Of a stretch of 64,000 bases of DNA, positions 23,441 to 34,999 are shown piece by piece. Source of the stretch: Harmothoe impar (Eukaryota > Annelida > Polychaeta > Phyllodocida > Polynoidae); contig OX381705.1 in NCBI GenBank assembly GCA_947462335.1, positions 5,546,352-5,610,351 on the forward strand, in the 5' to 3' direction. Positions within the stretch are counted from its first letter, which is position 1; every line of letters begins with the position of its first letter. Under the pieces are notes generated by a model, which was given only the letters and a program-made list of their open reading frames with translations, was not told the DNA's origin and made no database searches. The position numbers and the translations under genes are program-made.

Positions 23441-26400
23441 TGTCCTGACATCTGTAGAGTGAGAGGCTCATCAGGTTACCTTAGAAACTGCTCAATAAGG
23501 TGTTATTTCCCAAAGAGAAGGAGAGCTTTTCAGCAGGTGGTACAAAGGGACAGTTACAGGAGCTGCCTACCAGTTGCTTTCTATTGTTTTAGGCCCACAG
23601 GTGAATTCACTAGATTTACTGCTGATGATTGCACCACAGTTCACTCTATACAAATAATACAAATCTACATCTCCCACCCTCCCCTTCTCCTCTGGTATGG
23701 CCTGACCGCCTACCTATGCAATGAAGAATATCTAAGGTGACAACATGGATCAAGTTATATTTGTCCTAGCGTGATCTCTATGCGGCTTGTCTCATGACAA
23801 CTGACATCCTTCCATTGGGCTGAAACCTACCCCTACCCAAACCCTCCCTCGTATGTCTACATGATGGTCTACATTGTTTTCCCGCTAGTACTTCTTACAC
23901 CTACACCTAAACACACATAAACCAGGACAACCACAGCGCCACTCAAAATATACAAGGGTGAAAAAGGTGAGCCAATGAATGTTCCGTCTGGTGATAAGGT
24001 TCTGAATTACTTTGAAATATTTGTTGGGTCCTGAGGATCCCTTGGACATTACTTCAACAATGTCCTTTGCCGATAGGTATGAGTTGTAGTGTTAAAGCAC
24101 AACCCCATGTGTATGGTCTACAAAAAGGGCAGTAAAGGCATAAGATACCATATACACAAAAACCACCAGCTGCCAGCAGTGGTAAGTGACAGACACAACG
24201 GATGTTTTCAACCACTAACTCCTCCCAGTCTTATTTCTTTCCTGTTTTTCATTTCTAATTGTTGTGTATGTACATTTTCTTATCTGGCCCACGGCTTGGA
24301 TAAAATAACTCGAGCATGGCATTGCTGTTGCAAATAAGACTGCAGATGACCACTCTTAAGTATAGTTACAGGATTGTGTTTCAGTACAAATGACAAAAAC
24401 TCCCATTAGTCAGTAATTCTCGGTGTATTTATATAAGGAATTGATTTGTGAAGGTGTATAAACTGAGAAATAAAAAAAATAGAAGCCACATTACCATAAC
24501 CACCCAGAGAGAGAGATGGGAAATGTTAATGACTATTCTGAAAAAAAGAGAAATCCCATTAGTACACCTTTATAGTGTGCATTTACCACAGGCTTTTTTC
24601 AGACTGACTTTATCATCTGAACAGGTAAAAGGAGGGTGCCAGAAATAAATTTGAAAAAGCCATGACCATGACTGTAGATCTCTATTCCTGATGAGGCAGA
24701 CAAGTTCCATCTTACGGCTACCGGGTACTCAGGAGGCAACCCACCTGGTATGTGTACTTTTAAAACATGTTAGGTTGTGTTGAATCAGCTTGAATTCAAT
24801 ATGCCATAGTCCCCCTCACACTGTTCATTAGACACTGCAGACTGTATACACCCATACAACCAGCGCTACCGATTACATATCTGTAAATAGACTGGAGAAA
24901 GGATGTAGGGATGTTAGCACCAACAGGAGGAAGTGTCTTGTTACTTAACAGCCTCCTCCTTGTAACTCCAGGACCTGCCGCCAGCCTGTGCAGAACATTT
25001 ATAATGGATATAAGATTGTTTGCTAGCCCTAATGTATTGTTTCTGATGTTGGAGTTGTGTAGCCTTTAACCAAACAGATAGCAGTGTCTTGTGACAAAAT
25101 CATCCAGGCATCTCCAGAATCCCCAAATTCTGCAAACCTTCAATACTAGATCTAGGATTGTTGGCTGTTTGTTACAGCACATTGTTTTATGACTTTGGTG
25201 TCATGTACCATTTAATAAAGACACTGCAATGGTGATGTCTTTTATTTCTGGGAATATGTTTACATCAATCCCGTTCACAAAATTAATGCTATAAACATAC
25301 AAATATATATGTGAAATCTAACATAAAGGTGCGATGCAGAGGAGAAATCATAATGTCAATAGCTAGCAGTGTCCAAGTCCTACAGTACTCAAGGACAAGA
25401 AAGGGTTAGAATTCAATAATAGTCTCAATAATAATCTCAAGAGTGAAGCTGTGAATTACTTCGGTTTCAATATATACATGCCAGTAAGCAGGGTTAAATC
25501 AGTACAGAAAAGAGACATACATTGTCAAACTACAAGAGCACAATGGTGAAACAAGATACAGGAAACAGCAGAGCTGTCAGCATGGTGTTCACCTACAAGT
25601 CTTTCTAATGCTATAAATAAGATAATGAGACATGAAATAAGAAATGAAAATGGATTGGACCTTGTTAAGAAGATGGATGGTGACAGGGTTTACTATAGTA
25701 AAGTCCAGTCCCAAATTAATTAATGGCAGATTCATCTCCCAGTTTGACATCTTTAGGTTGTTGGGTACAGAGTGGGGCAGGGGCTAGGGGAAAAGGGGCA
25801 AGGAGGGCAAACGATAGAGATAGGCAGAATGGGTTGATGAAGGCATGCCGACAAAGACCAAACTGCAATGATGGGCAGTGAGGAGGGACGGAGGTAGGAA
25901 GAAGAGGAGAGGGACAGAGTAAATGGTTAAAGGTTTTGAATTCCTAGACTCCTAAATAACACCCAGTGATCCATCACTCTAGACGAGCAGCTCACAGCAG
26001 CTCACCGTATCAGGTATTATGGAGCTCCTCCATCCTATAAGGTGGAAACTGTCTACAACAAACTATGCCCATATCTTATTATAAATGAGGCCTGAATGCA
26101 GCCCTAGTGTATATGCATGTCTGTAGCATTAACACATTTGACTCAATGTCTATAAAGCAAAATCACCATTAGCTATGTGACGCCTAAAGCCTCTTGACAT
26201 TTCCCTTTTTTGTTTGTCATATCACATTTGTTTCTGACCGCAGGATCTGCCTGGAGTTATGTAACGAGATCTGTGTATATGTTCACACCCATCACATAAG
26301 ACTGTATAACTTTAATGACTAGCCGTGTCCAATATCCTGCATACTCACTAATTCTTGACGTGCAATATGCAGTATTGTACTCACAGCTCTAGAATTAGGA

Positions 26401-27129
26401 TACAGACAAAAGTCTACAGATAGAAATTGCAGTTGCCTTCCATTATAAAAATCCTGCTTAAAGGATTTCCTCATACCTCAAGACATGATTAATGAAGGGG
26501 TTCTGACTAATCCTAATGCAGCCCCATCTACATCAAGGGAGGGCCAGCCTTTTAGCACTAAATTCCCTACTTTGAGGAGAGTGGGAGCTTACAGGGATTA
26601 ACATCCATAACGATTCCCCACCTCAAAGCCCACATCACATAGCTCACTTTATTATTCATACTTTCCTGGCGAGCCTGTAAGTGCCCTTCTATTCAAGTCT
26701 ATATGATAGGATGTACAAGGGAGACAACTAGTAGTTAGATATTAAGGCTGTTCCTGGACAGTCTCTAGTCCTCAGCCTACAGTCCCCGTATCAAAGTTGT
26801 ATACAGTGTAAAATACTTGAGCACAGAGATTGCCTTTGTACATATGCATGGCTTTCCTTTTACATCAAAGTAGCTCACTAAACACCAATACCTCTTTTTC
26901 TGTCTATCCCCTTTTAACCACCTCAATCCCCCACCATTTCTCCTGCTCTCCCTATGCTTTACATCCCTATGCTTCAGATCCACGCAAAATATTCAATGAC
27001 ATGCTGTTGTCTTGTTTTCATAACGAATCAAGGAAGGTCTACAGCAGGTTTTGTCTGTGTAGGGTCATTACCAAAGAAGCTCCCTGAGGTTATTCTCCTC
27101 TCAGATCTTCAGATTTCTGAACTCTAGCC
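23441..27129. other. Non-coding region
   Basis: Nothing gene-like is supported. Around 25670 a short segment (AAGATGGATGGTGACAG, then TTTACTATAGTAAAGTCCAG) recurs in diverged form near 44433 and 54420, so a dispersed repeat family is present. Short open frames lack domains and conserved flanks. Confidence 0.4.
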
Positions 27130-27800
27130 CAGGTTTACCCTTAGATGCTCTTGAACCCTAGCCCTGTGTGTGCCTCATACAGTGCATGTCAGCTGCATGT
27201 ACATGTTACTATTGCAGGCGGCTCCTTAAAGTTATCAGCTACCACTTACTGAGGGATGTCACGGCAGTGTCTAGCATGTTTAAGATAGTTATAACATGTT
27301 AGTAAAGCAGGCTTCTTGTGTACATGAAGGATCCTACCAGCACACCAACCCACCACAGTGAGAACATGACACGCAGCATGCACCACAATGTGTCATAACT
27401 GTAAAACATAGCATGACAGATCCTACCGACACACCAGCACATCACAGTGGGAACATGCAGCTTACCCTTAGATCCAGCATAGCCCCGTGTGTGCCCCATG
27501 CAGTGCATGTCAGTTGCCAGTGCATGTTACTGTTACTGCAGTGGCACAGGTGGCGCCTCTAAGTTTCCACTACCAGCAGGTCAGAGTAGGCACAGCGGTC
27601 TCTGGTGTGTTCATATAAGTTGTAACATGTCAGGAAAGCAGACTACTTGAGGACATGAAGGATCACAGCAGCACACCACAATAGAAATATGACAGGCAGC
27701 ATGATGTGTCAAAACTGTATAACGGCCTTTCAGTCACCAAGAAGAAACTACCTTTGTACAGCTTCAAATTACGATTGGTCTGTTTGAACGTTACTTTATA
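27130..27800. repeat. ~335-bp tandem duplication, third copy near 36745
   Basis: Two diverged direct copies start near 27135 and 27470, sharing the CCTTAGAT, GTGTGTGCC, CATGTCAG, GCATGTTACT, TAACATGT and CATGAAGGATC steps. A third copy with the same series runs from about 36745 to 36960 and continues into a shared downstream stretch. Confidence 0.6.
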
Positions 27801-27859
27801 ATAGGGTGTACTAACAAATCCACAGAAAGCTAAGGCAGACCTGTAATCTTTTATATCCA

Positions 27860-28405
27860 GCTAACCTTTTACATTCTCAACTAAGATCTACAAGAGCAAG
27901 TAGATAGCATTATTTGTTACCAAGCTGTAACTCGCAGAAGACTCAGAACTTGTAGAATTTGTGAAAGATTGTACGACTCTTCAGAACGAAAATATTAAAT
28001 TTCTAATTCTTTCAAAATACTCAGTCACTATAACATTCATCCAGCGTGTGCACCATTAGTCTGTGTCTTTGGGTCCTGTCTTTAATGATCCCAAAGGGCA
28101 AATGGATAAGAGTACTTGTTGCGGAGCTGTAACTTGCAGAACTCGAATTTGTTGGAAATGTTCAGTCATTATGATATAAATTTGGCATCTGAACCATTAG
28201 TTTGTGCCTCCTGATCCTGTCTATCAGGAGCCTAAAGGGCAAAACAATAGCATCACTCATTGCTGAATTGTAACTTGCAGAAGACTGAGAACCTACATAT
28301 TTCTTTTTTTAAATTGTGAGTCATAGAGTCAAGGGCCCAATTTCTTTGATTAACTCAGTCACTATGATATTTATTTGGAATTTGAACCACTTGTTTGTGT
28401 CTTTG
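27860..28405. repeat. Diverged tandem repeat, interrupted by the Penelope-like insertion
   Basis: Three or more copies share the order: ACCATTAGTTTGTG, TCCTGTCT, AAAGGGCAAA, AGCTGTAACTTGCAG, then CAGTCACTATGATAT. The last copy is cut at 28405 and resumes at 29961-30090, which marks the insertion point precisely. Confidence 0.75.
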
Positions 28406-28770
28406 TTAGACGACCCGTGTGGGATGTCTTTACCAGGCTCGTATACCACACTCTACCGTATGACAGACAAGTCGGGGCAGCGGCCTTTTATAGGGCTCCC
28501 ACCAGGCAGCAGCCCCTTGTCCTAGCACCCAGCACACCCCCTACACATTCACACATGGTGGTAGTGTGTGGGGGGGTTTCTAGTCAGCCCAGGTAGAGTC
28601 ACCTGTAACCCACACACATGTGTAGGTTGGTGGTTCTGGTGGAGCTTCAGTCAGGTGGAACAGTCACCATAGACTTGCTACCAGGCCCTGTGTGTAAAGG
28701 AACAGACAGGGGGAACTGTTTTATTATTAAAAAATAGTCAGACCTTAGAAGTTATTTAATTCTAAAAGGG

Positions 28771-28811
28771 GGGTTGACAGAGGTAACGGTTTCGACACTA
28801 GTCTCATCAGG
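28771..28811 (-). ncRNA. Hammerhead-ribozyme-like core in the Penelope-like 3' region
   Basis: On the minus strand, CTGATGA (28810-28804) is followed by a 3-bp stem GAC/GTC with a TAGT loop (28803-28794) and then GAAA (28793-28790). This is the conserved catalytic core and stem II of a hammerhead. Penelope-like elements are known to carry such ribozymes. I cannot find convincing stems I and III or a clear cleavage triplet around it, so this copy may be minimal, dimer-dependent or decayed. Confidence 0.5.
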
Positions 28812-29259
28812 AGTCTTGTGGTAGGTCAAAAAAGGGGTAGCTACATTGTATTTGTTTTAGAATACAGTGTGCTGCTGCCCGGTGTTTGGAGACAGTCTCA
28901 AAAATAGACATGCTCCCCACTCCTTAACCCTAGAGTGGTGGAACCCTCTGACAATTGTGTATAAAACAATGTGAGGGACACAGTGCTGTGCTCAATCCTT
29001 AAAAAACGGTTGAGGTGGTGCTGAATCTACTTTAGTTATTAAAGTAGACAGATAACTTGTCCCGGTAGTATGGGAGAGGCATCAGTGTAAAACTGATATG
29101 GTCAAAATTATTTTGTACCAGGGGGGTTAAAATGAAGTAGATCTTCATTTATGGAATTCAGCCTTTTATGTCAAGGTTTTCATCCATCCCGGGGCCATCT
29201 TTACATTGGTCCGTTATTTGTACAAAATTTTTTGTTACAAGGCAAGTGAGTGTTTTGCT

Positions 29260-29949
29260 TCACCCATACACACTGTCCAAAGTGTTTAACCCACGAGGAG
29301 CCTGAGTTCCAAGCCTGTAAATCCAGTTGAACTCAATTGTAAGCCGCAGTTTAAGGGCTTTTTTACTGAGAGGATGTTCATAGACGTAGTCTAGTATGTA
29401 CACCTTCATGTCCTCATCAACGTTGTGATTAGGTAGACCAAAATGGTACTGAACATCAGTACTCATGATGCACTTTTTGGTCTCATACACATGTTTCCGC
29501 AATCTTATTTTCAAGGGGTTCTGTGTTTGTCCAACATATCGGATGCCACATTTTTTACATTCGATACAGTAGATCAGGTTTGAGCTGCAGCAAGAGATTA
29601 CTGTCTTGGTGTTGAAGCTCAATTTGGTACCATCTTTTTTGATGGTGCCCGACCTGTCTAACTTTTTGCAGTGAGGGCAGTTTTTCCGCCTGCAAATGTT
29701 TTTGGCCCCAGTTTTTGTTACACTGGTGGGCTCAAAAGGGTTGTACTGTGTGGCAGCACGTACCAGTTGGTCCCGGAGGTTTTTGGGTCTCCTGTAACTC
29801 CTGGTTACCCCCTTTCTGTGTATCTTCTTGGTGGATTTTGATCCGCCAAGATAGTCCCAATTGTTCGAGACTATGTTTTCTAGTCTGTTGTCATTGAGTC
29901 TGAAAGTTGTGCTCAAGAAGATTTTATCTTCTATCAGGATGTTCTTTCC
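29260..29949 (-). pseudogene. Penelope-like polyprotein C-terminus: RT thumb remnant and GIY-YIG endonuclease
   Basis: The frame is open from 29949, just inside the truncated end, to a stop at 29260; the first ATG is at 29916 but is internal to the original protein. The first ~30 residues (TTFRLNDNRLENIVSNNW) match the conserved stretch that follows the RT domain in Penelope-like proteins. Next come cysteine pairs (CRRKNCPHCKK) and then the GIY-YIG core: LIYCIECKKCGIRYVGQTQN, R-x-R and a KH step, and a terminal E-x-x-W-I. In this family the domain nicks target DNA for insertion. No frameshift is visible within the domain, so it is intact but lacks its polymerase partner. Expression is unlikely without the upstream part. 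Confidence 0.9.
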
Positions 29950-30090
29950 TTAGGTGCTTGGTTTGTGTCTTTGGATCATCCCTTTTGGGACCCTATAGAG
30001 TAAATGGAAAGCATTGCGCATTGCAGAACTGTAACTTGCAGAATTATTGAGAAATTCTTGGTCGTTGCAATAAAAAGAATCATCATTCAG

Positions 30091-31200
30091 CTCAAGCTGC
30101 TCACGTATATGCGTTTTGTGAACCTTAGTTCCATATGATTGAACAAACCAAAATCAGACTAGGATCAACCATGGCTTATTGTGTGCATGTCAGTCTATAA
30201 TGTGGAAATCTAAAATGATTATTTCAAATTGCATAACAAACTGTGGTGATGTTAGAATTTGTTATAATCTAAACCACTTCTATTTAGATTTAATTTGGCC
30301 CATAATGAACCTCCTGAGCGCATGATGTAAAATATCTCAAAGGCATATTTGCTAGGGTCATTCTCTGTTTCTTGGGCAATCGCCATGCATCACAAGTTAT
30401 AATTTGAATGGCAGATCAATGGGCAACAAGACATGGTGGCATGCCATGCAGAAAAACAAGCCCATTTCTGTCAATTCATCTTTTCCCAGTAGTTTTTAAT
30501 TCACCATCTGGATTTCATTTCAAAAGGGAACAAAGGTGGTCACCATGAGAAACACAAAGTATGATGATCAATAATCTGGGCACTCTGCAATCTTAAACAT
30601 TAAACATCTTTGGATTTTGGGGGATTGATTGGGGAAGGCTTCTGACACGTTGAATGCAGCTTGTATCTCAGTGCAGGAGAAAAGGTCAGGGAAAGGTGGA
30701 GGTTGGTTGGATGTTAAAGTTCATGATGCAATTTAAAAAGAAGTACCTGAGGGATCTGATCAAGCAATTTTTAATATCCAGGGCTGCAAGAAAGGTTTGC
30801 CGAAGGTTTATTTGTCTCATTGATATGGATCCTGATAGGTTCACAATGTGCCAAATACAATATTCCAAATACAAAATCAATGCCAATGCTGAAGAGTATG
30901 GAAAAGTGATTTCGGAGCAAGGACCAAAAGTTAAATATTTTTATCAATCAAAATTAATGCAGTACTATATTTCATGTGGATGGCTACAAGTTTTACAAAT
31001 AGCAACAATTTTTTTTCCTGCATGCACCAATGTAGCCTCGATGAGTAACTTGCTGCCACTGTATTGGTGGATCATGCTGACTCTACAGCAGTGTCTCAAC
31101 CCCATAGGGTTGGCATGATGCTTGAATGCAGCACTACCAAGTTATTTGCCAGGGCTGCATTCAAGCCAAGGGCACGATGCAATGATGCATTATGCCACCC
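30091..31200. other. Non-coding or unassigned; one 154-codon open frame
   Basis: A plus-strand frame at 30654-31118 (154 codons) starts with a basic region and has no family resemblance I can name; an opposite-strand frame overlaps it. The piece at 31095-31180 (GGTTGGCATGATGC, GAATGCAGC, AAGTTATTTGCCAGGGCTGC) belongs to a dispersed family also seen near 32590-32650 and 57300-57390. I do not call a gene here. Confidence 0.35.
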
Positions 31201-31205
31201 TTAAA

Positions 31206-31714
31206 CAGGTGGAGGACTGCCCGGATTTACACCACAGGCTGAATAATCCATCCAGGCTGGTAAAACAGGTCGCTCAGCCTGATATTCAGGGCCGTTCTGT
31301 TACAGCACTGTGTTTTTACCATAGATTTTATATAATCATATTTGCGATTTTTGTATGTTATTGCTAAGAATAAACTCATATGGGGGGTATAGATCAGTAC
31401 ATTACCCTCCAACTTATGGATGCAGTATGTTCCTGGTCCATTGCATTTCCAAATAACTATATGTTTAAATTGGTATATTATCTGGTTGGACAACTATAAG
31501 AGCAGGCATAATAGCTGTCTCTGCTGGGAGAAGGTGTGAAAGCCTGAGCCCCAGCCTCCCATACCAGGCTGATATTCTGGGAGAGTGTGAACAACCTGAC
31601 CTAACACCCTGCCTGTAAAGACTCCCTGCCTGCTCTTCCAGCCTGGGCAGCCTGCATTAACAGGCTGCCTAGAAATACAGGTCAGGCTGTATCCCTGGTC
31701 CAGTCCTCCACCTG
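31206..31714. mobile_element. MITE copy 1 (509 bp, 14-bp terminal inverted repeats, 5-bp target duplication)
   Basis: The element begins CAGGTGGAGGACTG and ends CAGTCCTCCACCTG, a perfect 14-bp inverted repeat. The flanks carry a 5-bp duplication TTAAA (31201-31205 and 31715-31719). A second copy in opposite orientation lies at 50925-51435 with a different 5-bp duplication (ATTAT), which confirms the ends. There is no transposase frame, so it is non-autonomous. Five-base duplications occur in Transib and some other superfamilies, but the TIR does not match the Transib consensus I know, so the superfamily is left open. Confidence 0.88.
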
Positions 31715-31739
31715 TTAAAGGGTTGAAGAGTTACATTTC

Positions 31740-31850
31740 TACTTCCATGAGAGCCGCAGAGGGGGTTGTTATAGGACACACAGAGGTATCCCATCAGGCA
31801 CCACAGACAGGAAACTGCCAGCGGAAAGGAAGTAGCAACTGTATTATTGA
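31740..31850. repeat. Dispersed repeat fragment, inverted partner near 56330-56440
   Basis: The run GGGTTGTTATAGGACACACAG followed by GGTATCCCATCAGGCACCACAG is found as a diverged reverse complement near 56380-56430. Confidence 0.6.
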
Positions 31851-32099
31851 TATCAATGGTAGGAAGATGTCCATACAGAGAGACAAAAGTCATTAACGCA
31901 GGCCCCTCCTGGGTGAGGGCCTTGTTAGGGCTATTGTGGGCTGCTGCTTGCACTGTGTTAATATATTTTCAGTTTTTCCATTGTTTACACCCTGTATTGC
32001 ACTTTTATGAATAAAGTCTCGACTTTGAATGAAAGGTAAAATTATTTATTAGGATTAAGCTTGGGTCTAGGAACTAATTTAGACTTAGAATTTAAGCAC

Positions 32100-32770
32100 A
32101 TTTTGATTTTCATGTGTGATATTGCTAGCAGAGTGTCATGACCTGATAAATCTGAAAAAAATAGATTTACACCCACCCTGCTTTCACTCCTCCTTGTCTT
32201 CTTTTTCTCTTCTGTTCCTCTTTACTGCCTCTGCTCTCCTCAGATATCTCTTGTCTTCCACCCCCCCTCTCTTCAGACACACCACCCCCTGCACATCCTG
32301 TTTCCTGCCAAATCTCACATGTCAAAGACACCGTTCTGTGTTAATTAACACCTCACCATTCATCACACTCAGACAGATGGCAACACTGTCAAAACAGTTT
32401 CACTTCTTTTAAATTAATTAGCCATTTTGGAAAAGACCCCTAATCATAGGAGTCTTTGGAAGTCGGGGGTTCTTTTTAAATAAAGCAAATGGTATAATAT
32501 TATCATTGTTTGTTACGACTTATTTGCAGGTTTGTTTATCTTGCTTACCTTGATTTAAAAGATGACATATTAAATGAGATACCTGAAACATGATGCCTGA
32601 ATGCATGATGCCTGAATGCAGCCCTGGCGAGTTACTTGCAGATGCTACTATTCCTGTTTGTGTCATAGATAGTCCCGCTATGTTGACAGCTTCCAGCAAC
32701 TTTAGGATAGCATGACAGTGCACTGTATGTGGGTTTGTAGAGAATTCCAAAGAGTAATACTTAACCAATA
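32100..32770. other. Non-coding region
   Basis: Includes a pyrimidine-rich stretch (about 32170-32290) and, near 32585-32640, a tandem GATGCCTGAATGCA piece of the dispersed family also seen at 31.1 and 57.3 kb. No gene seen. Confidence 0.4.
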
Positions 32771-32772
32771 AC

Positions 32773-32884
32773 GTATGGCTGACAGGGTCACGAGAGGGTG
32801 TATCGTAGGATATCGGGCAAGAGGTGCGTAGCGCCGAGTGCCCGATATCCATACGATACACCCCGAGTGACCTGTTAGCCATAC
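32773..32884. mobile_element. Foldback element (112 bp)
   Basis: Arms of about 46-47 bp (32773-32819 and 32839-32884) pair with a few mismatches around a 19-bp loop that is itself rich in GCGC steps. The inner arm is GGATATCGGGCA/TGCCCGATATCC and the outer arm starts GTATGGCT. Related GATATC-rich inverted repeats lie at about 33590-33640. Most likely a foldback MITE; no target duplication was identified. Confidence 0.6.
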
Positions 32885-33154
32885 ATGATTAGCTTTATTA
32901 TACAATATTTCCATTCAAATGTCTTTAATTACCTTAAATTCGTCCTAATTTCGCCATTTTGAAGGATTATTGACTGAATATCACTTGAACACCAGTAGCG
33001 CCATGTTGTTTTTAGCTCCCACCAACCCTGCTCGCTGATTGGTGGAGCCTGGTGACGTCATGCCCTCAATCTCCAACACTGAGTCCAACATAGAATTTGT
33101 AAGGGGGCCAGCTTGGGGCGATGTTATAACCTAACCAGCGTTTCCCTCCACATT

Positions 33155-33240
33155 CACCACAGCCAGATGGGCATGGGCGCTAGCGACTTCGCCTCACATA
33201 CCAGGGGTACCCGGATCGAGCCTGGGTGGAAACGAACCAT
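33155..33240 (+). repeat. tRNA-like SINE head
   Basis: The stretch has an A-box-like TGGGCGCTAGCGAC and, about 35 bp on, a B-box-like GGATCGAGCC. A five-pair T-arm (CCCGG with CTGGG) encloses a loop of ATCGAGC. The anticodon and acceptor arms do not form cleanly, so this is a tRNA-derived repeat and not a working tRNA. Confidence 0.4.
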
Positions 33241-33467
33241 TTTTAAAGGGCCTATATGTATGTGTAAAAAAGCCCCTAGAATTATTTTAACGAATGAGTA
33301 AGTAAAGTCCAACTTCTACCTTTATAGTAAAAAAGAAATTTTGATTTTCAAAGAAACTATACCAAAAAATGTCTTTTCTTCTGTAACTCGGTAAATAATG
33401 GTCCTACAGGGCTGGAAATCCGCCTGTAGACTCCTTGTTTCGCCACCTCACTCTACCAGCGCCTCCA

Positions 33468-33535
33468 CGGCGTGGTGGTTAGCACGTCGGACTCCAAGTC
33501 TTGATGTAGCCTGTTCGAGTCTCCATGGAACCTCG
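33468..33535 (+). repeat. Degenerate tRNA-like sequence, possibly a second SINE head
   Basis: GTGGTGGTTAGCACGTCGG resembles a tRNA D-arm/A-box. ACTCCAAGTC resembles an anticodon loop with CCA, and TGTTCGAGTC resembles a B-box. The T-stem does not pair, so a functional tRNA is not supported. Confidence 0.35.
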
Positions 33536-33979
33536 GATTTTATGGGTGAATAAACTTCGGAATCGCTCAGGACCACCGGAAATGGCATGATATCCACCGG
33601 AAGGGTGCCGATATCACTAGATATCAGCACGGGGATATCACCTAAAAAGCAGGATGAGTCGTTCAATCGTATAATAACAAAGGGTAATACATGCAATGTG
33701 ATCCATGACCACGTCTAAATATACCAAATACACGATAGCAGACGTTACAGCTATGGAATTTGGTAAACCCTTACCATGTAGATTGATGGCATTGAGAAGT
33801 TGAACAATGAATCTGGGGGCACCAAAGCATAGTATCAGTATAATGATTGAAGTGGGCACAGATAATTTATAAATCAACTATTAAGCCCTGCATTGTGTCT
33901 GCAGTACTTATTAAGCACTTGACGATACATCTTATGCTTAGCTGAGCACACTTGGTTGCTTTTGTCCTTGTCATTCCTG

Positions 33980-34210
33980 CATCTGTAAATCCCAAAGGCA
34001 CCTAAGCTTGTCTCTACTTCTCTCTGTGCATATTAAGCAAATTTCACATTGAATGCCCTTGCAAGACCCAATGTTCCAAATATGGTCACAGAGTGCACAT
34101 ATAACCCAGGCTCCTATGCTGTTTGACTGATTAGGACAACCTTTGATGTTTCTTCCCTTTCAGAATTACTACATTGAGACCTTTGCTGTGCACTCAGTGC
34201 CCCACACTAC
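33980..34210. repeat. Dispersed repeat copy, inverted partner at about 55590-55790
   Basis: Pieces such as ACCTTTGATGTTTCTT and GAGACCTTTGCTGTGCACT are found as the reverse complement near 55650-55700, in reversed order. An old dispersed family. Confidence 0.6.
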
Positions 34211-34861
34211 ATGTATGTGGAGATGAAAGAGCATAATAACTGATTTTTCAAATACTAACTTGATGAAATCACAGCAGTTCAGCAGACCTTAAATATCACA
34301 GTAGTATGTTTAAACTGGCACCTCTCTGTTCTTTTGTCCCTTTACAGTGTATACACTGACCACTTAAAGTATTCATGCGCTGCTGGTCTGATACTCTATC
34401 TAGAAGATCTCATTCTAAAAAGCAACATGCAGCATGATTTCACAATAGCTGGCATCATTGTCTGACTTCAGGACAACTCTTCCTGTTTGAAAACTTACTG
34501 TTCTTGCCAGATGCCTCGTCATCTCCTGTAATAGCCCTGATGTAACCATTGCATGCATGTTGGCTCTATTTAACATGGGGGACCTTGGGAATTGAATGTC
34601 ACGGTGGTGGCAGGAACCCACAGCTGAGGAAGGGAACAGGTTGTTCATTGTCGTGAGTCTGTCTGAGACTAATATAACTCATTCCAAGTGGAAATGTTAG
34701 CTTTAGGTGACTACCACACTACCTCTAGTATTTTACAGTTCTACTACCTTTTGAATCTGATGCTAGGATTTAGACATTCAAAGCGCTCTTTGACAAGCTT
34801 TTTTGTATTTGTGAATCATGTGTGTGTGTGGAAACAGCTGACTGTAGCTGAAGCATCAGTA

Positions 34862-34978
34862 AGTGTGTGTATGTGTGTGTATGTGGGGGGGAGGGGTGGG
34901 ACGGTCCTTGTGGCAAGCTGACTGTAGCTTGTGTACTGGTAGCTGTGAGTGTGTGTGGGTGTGTGTGTGTGTGGGAGA
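34862..34978. repeat. GT-rich microsatellite pair
   Basis: Two GT-rich runs (about 34862-34892 and 34945-34975) are separated by a G-rich stretch. The flank TGGCACACCTGTAG, GTCAGCTCTATAGGGCAC recurs in inverted form beside another GT run near 44790-44880. Confidence 0.7.
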
Positions 34979-34999
34979 GTCCTCCTGGCACACCTGTAG

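Larger units (their letters stand above)
28406..29960 (-). mobile_element. 5'-truncated Penelope-like retroelement with 13-bp target duplication
   Basis: A 1555-bp insertion interrupts a copy of the local tandem repeat and is flanked by the perfect 13-bp direct repeat GTTTGTGTCTTTG (28393-28405 and 29961-29973). Removing it restores the repeat unit, so these are target-site duplications. The minus strand encodes the end of the RT thumb region and a GIY-YIG endonuclease, the order typical of Penelope-like elements. A ~850-bp 3' region follows, containing a hammerhead-like core. The reverse-transcriptase core is missing, so this is a 5'-truncated copy that cannot move by itself. Confidence 0.85.

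Noticed and set aside
30654..31118. 154-codon frame as a gene
   Set aside because: No domain, an overlapping opposite-strand frame, and its end runs into a dispersed repeat.
31206..31714. piggyBac/Kolobok (TTAA target) assignment for the 509-bp MITE
   Set aside because: Copy 1 alone could suggest TTAA, but copy 2 has ATTAT on both sides, so the duplication is 5 bp and not TTAA-specific.
33468..33535. Functional tRNA-Trp(CCA)
   Set aside because: A- and B-box-like strings exist, but the T-stem does not pair.
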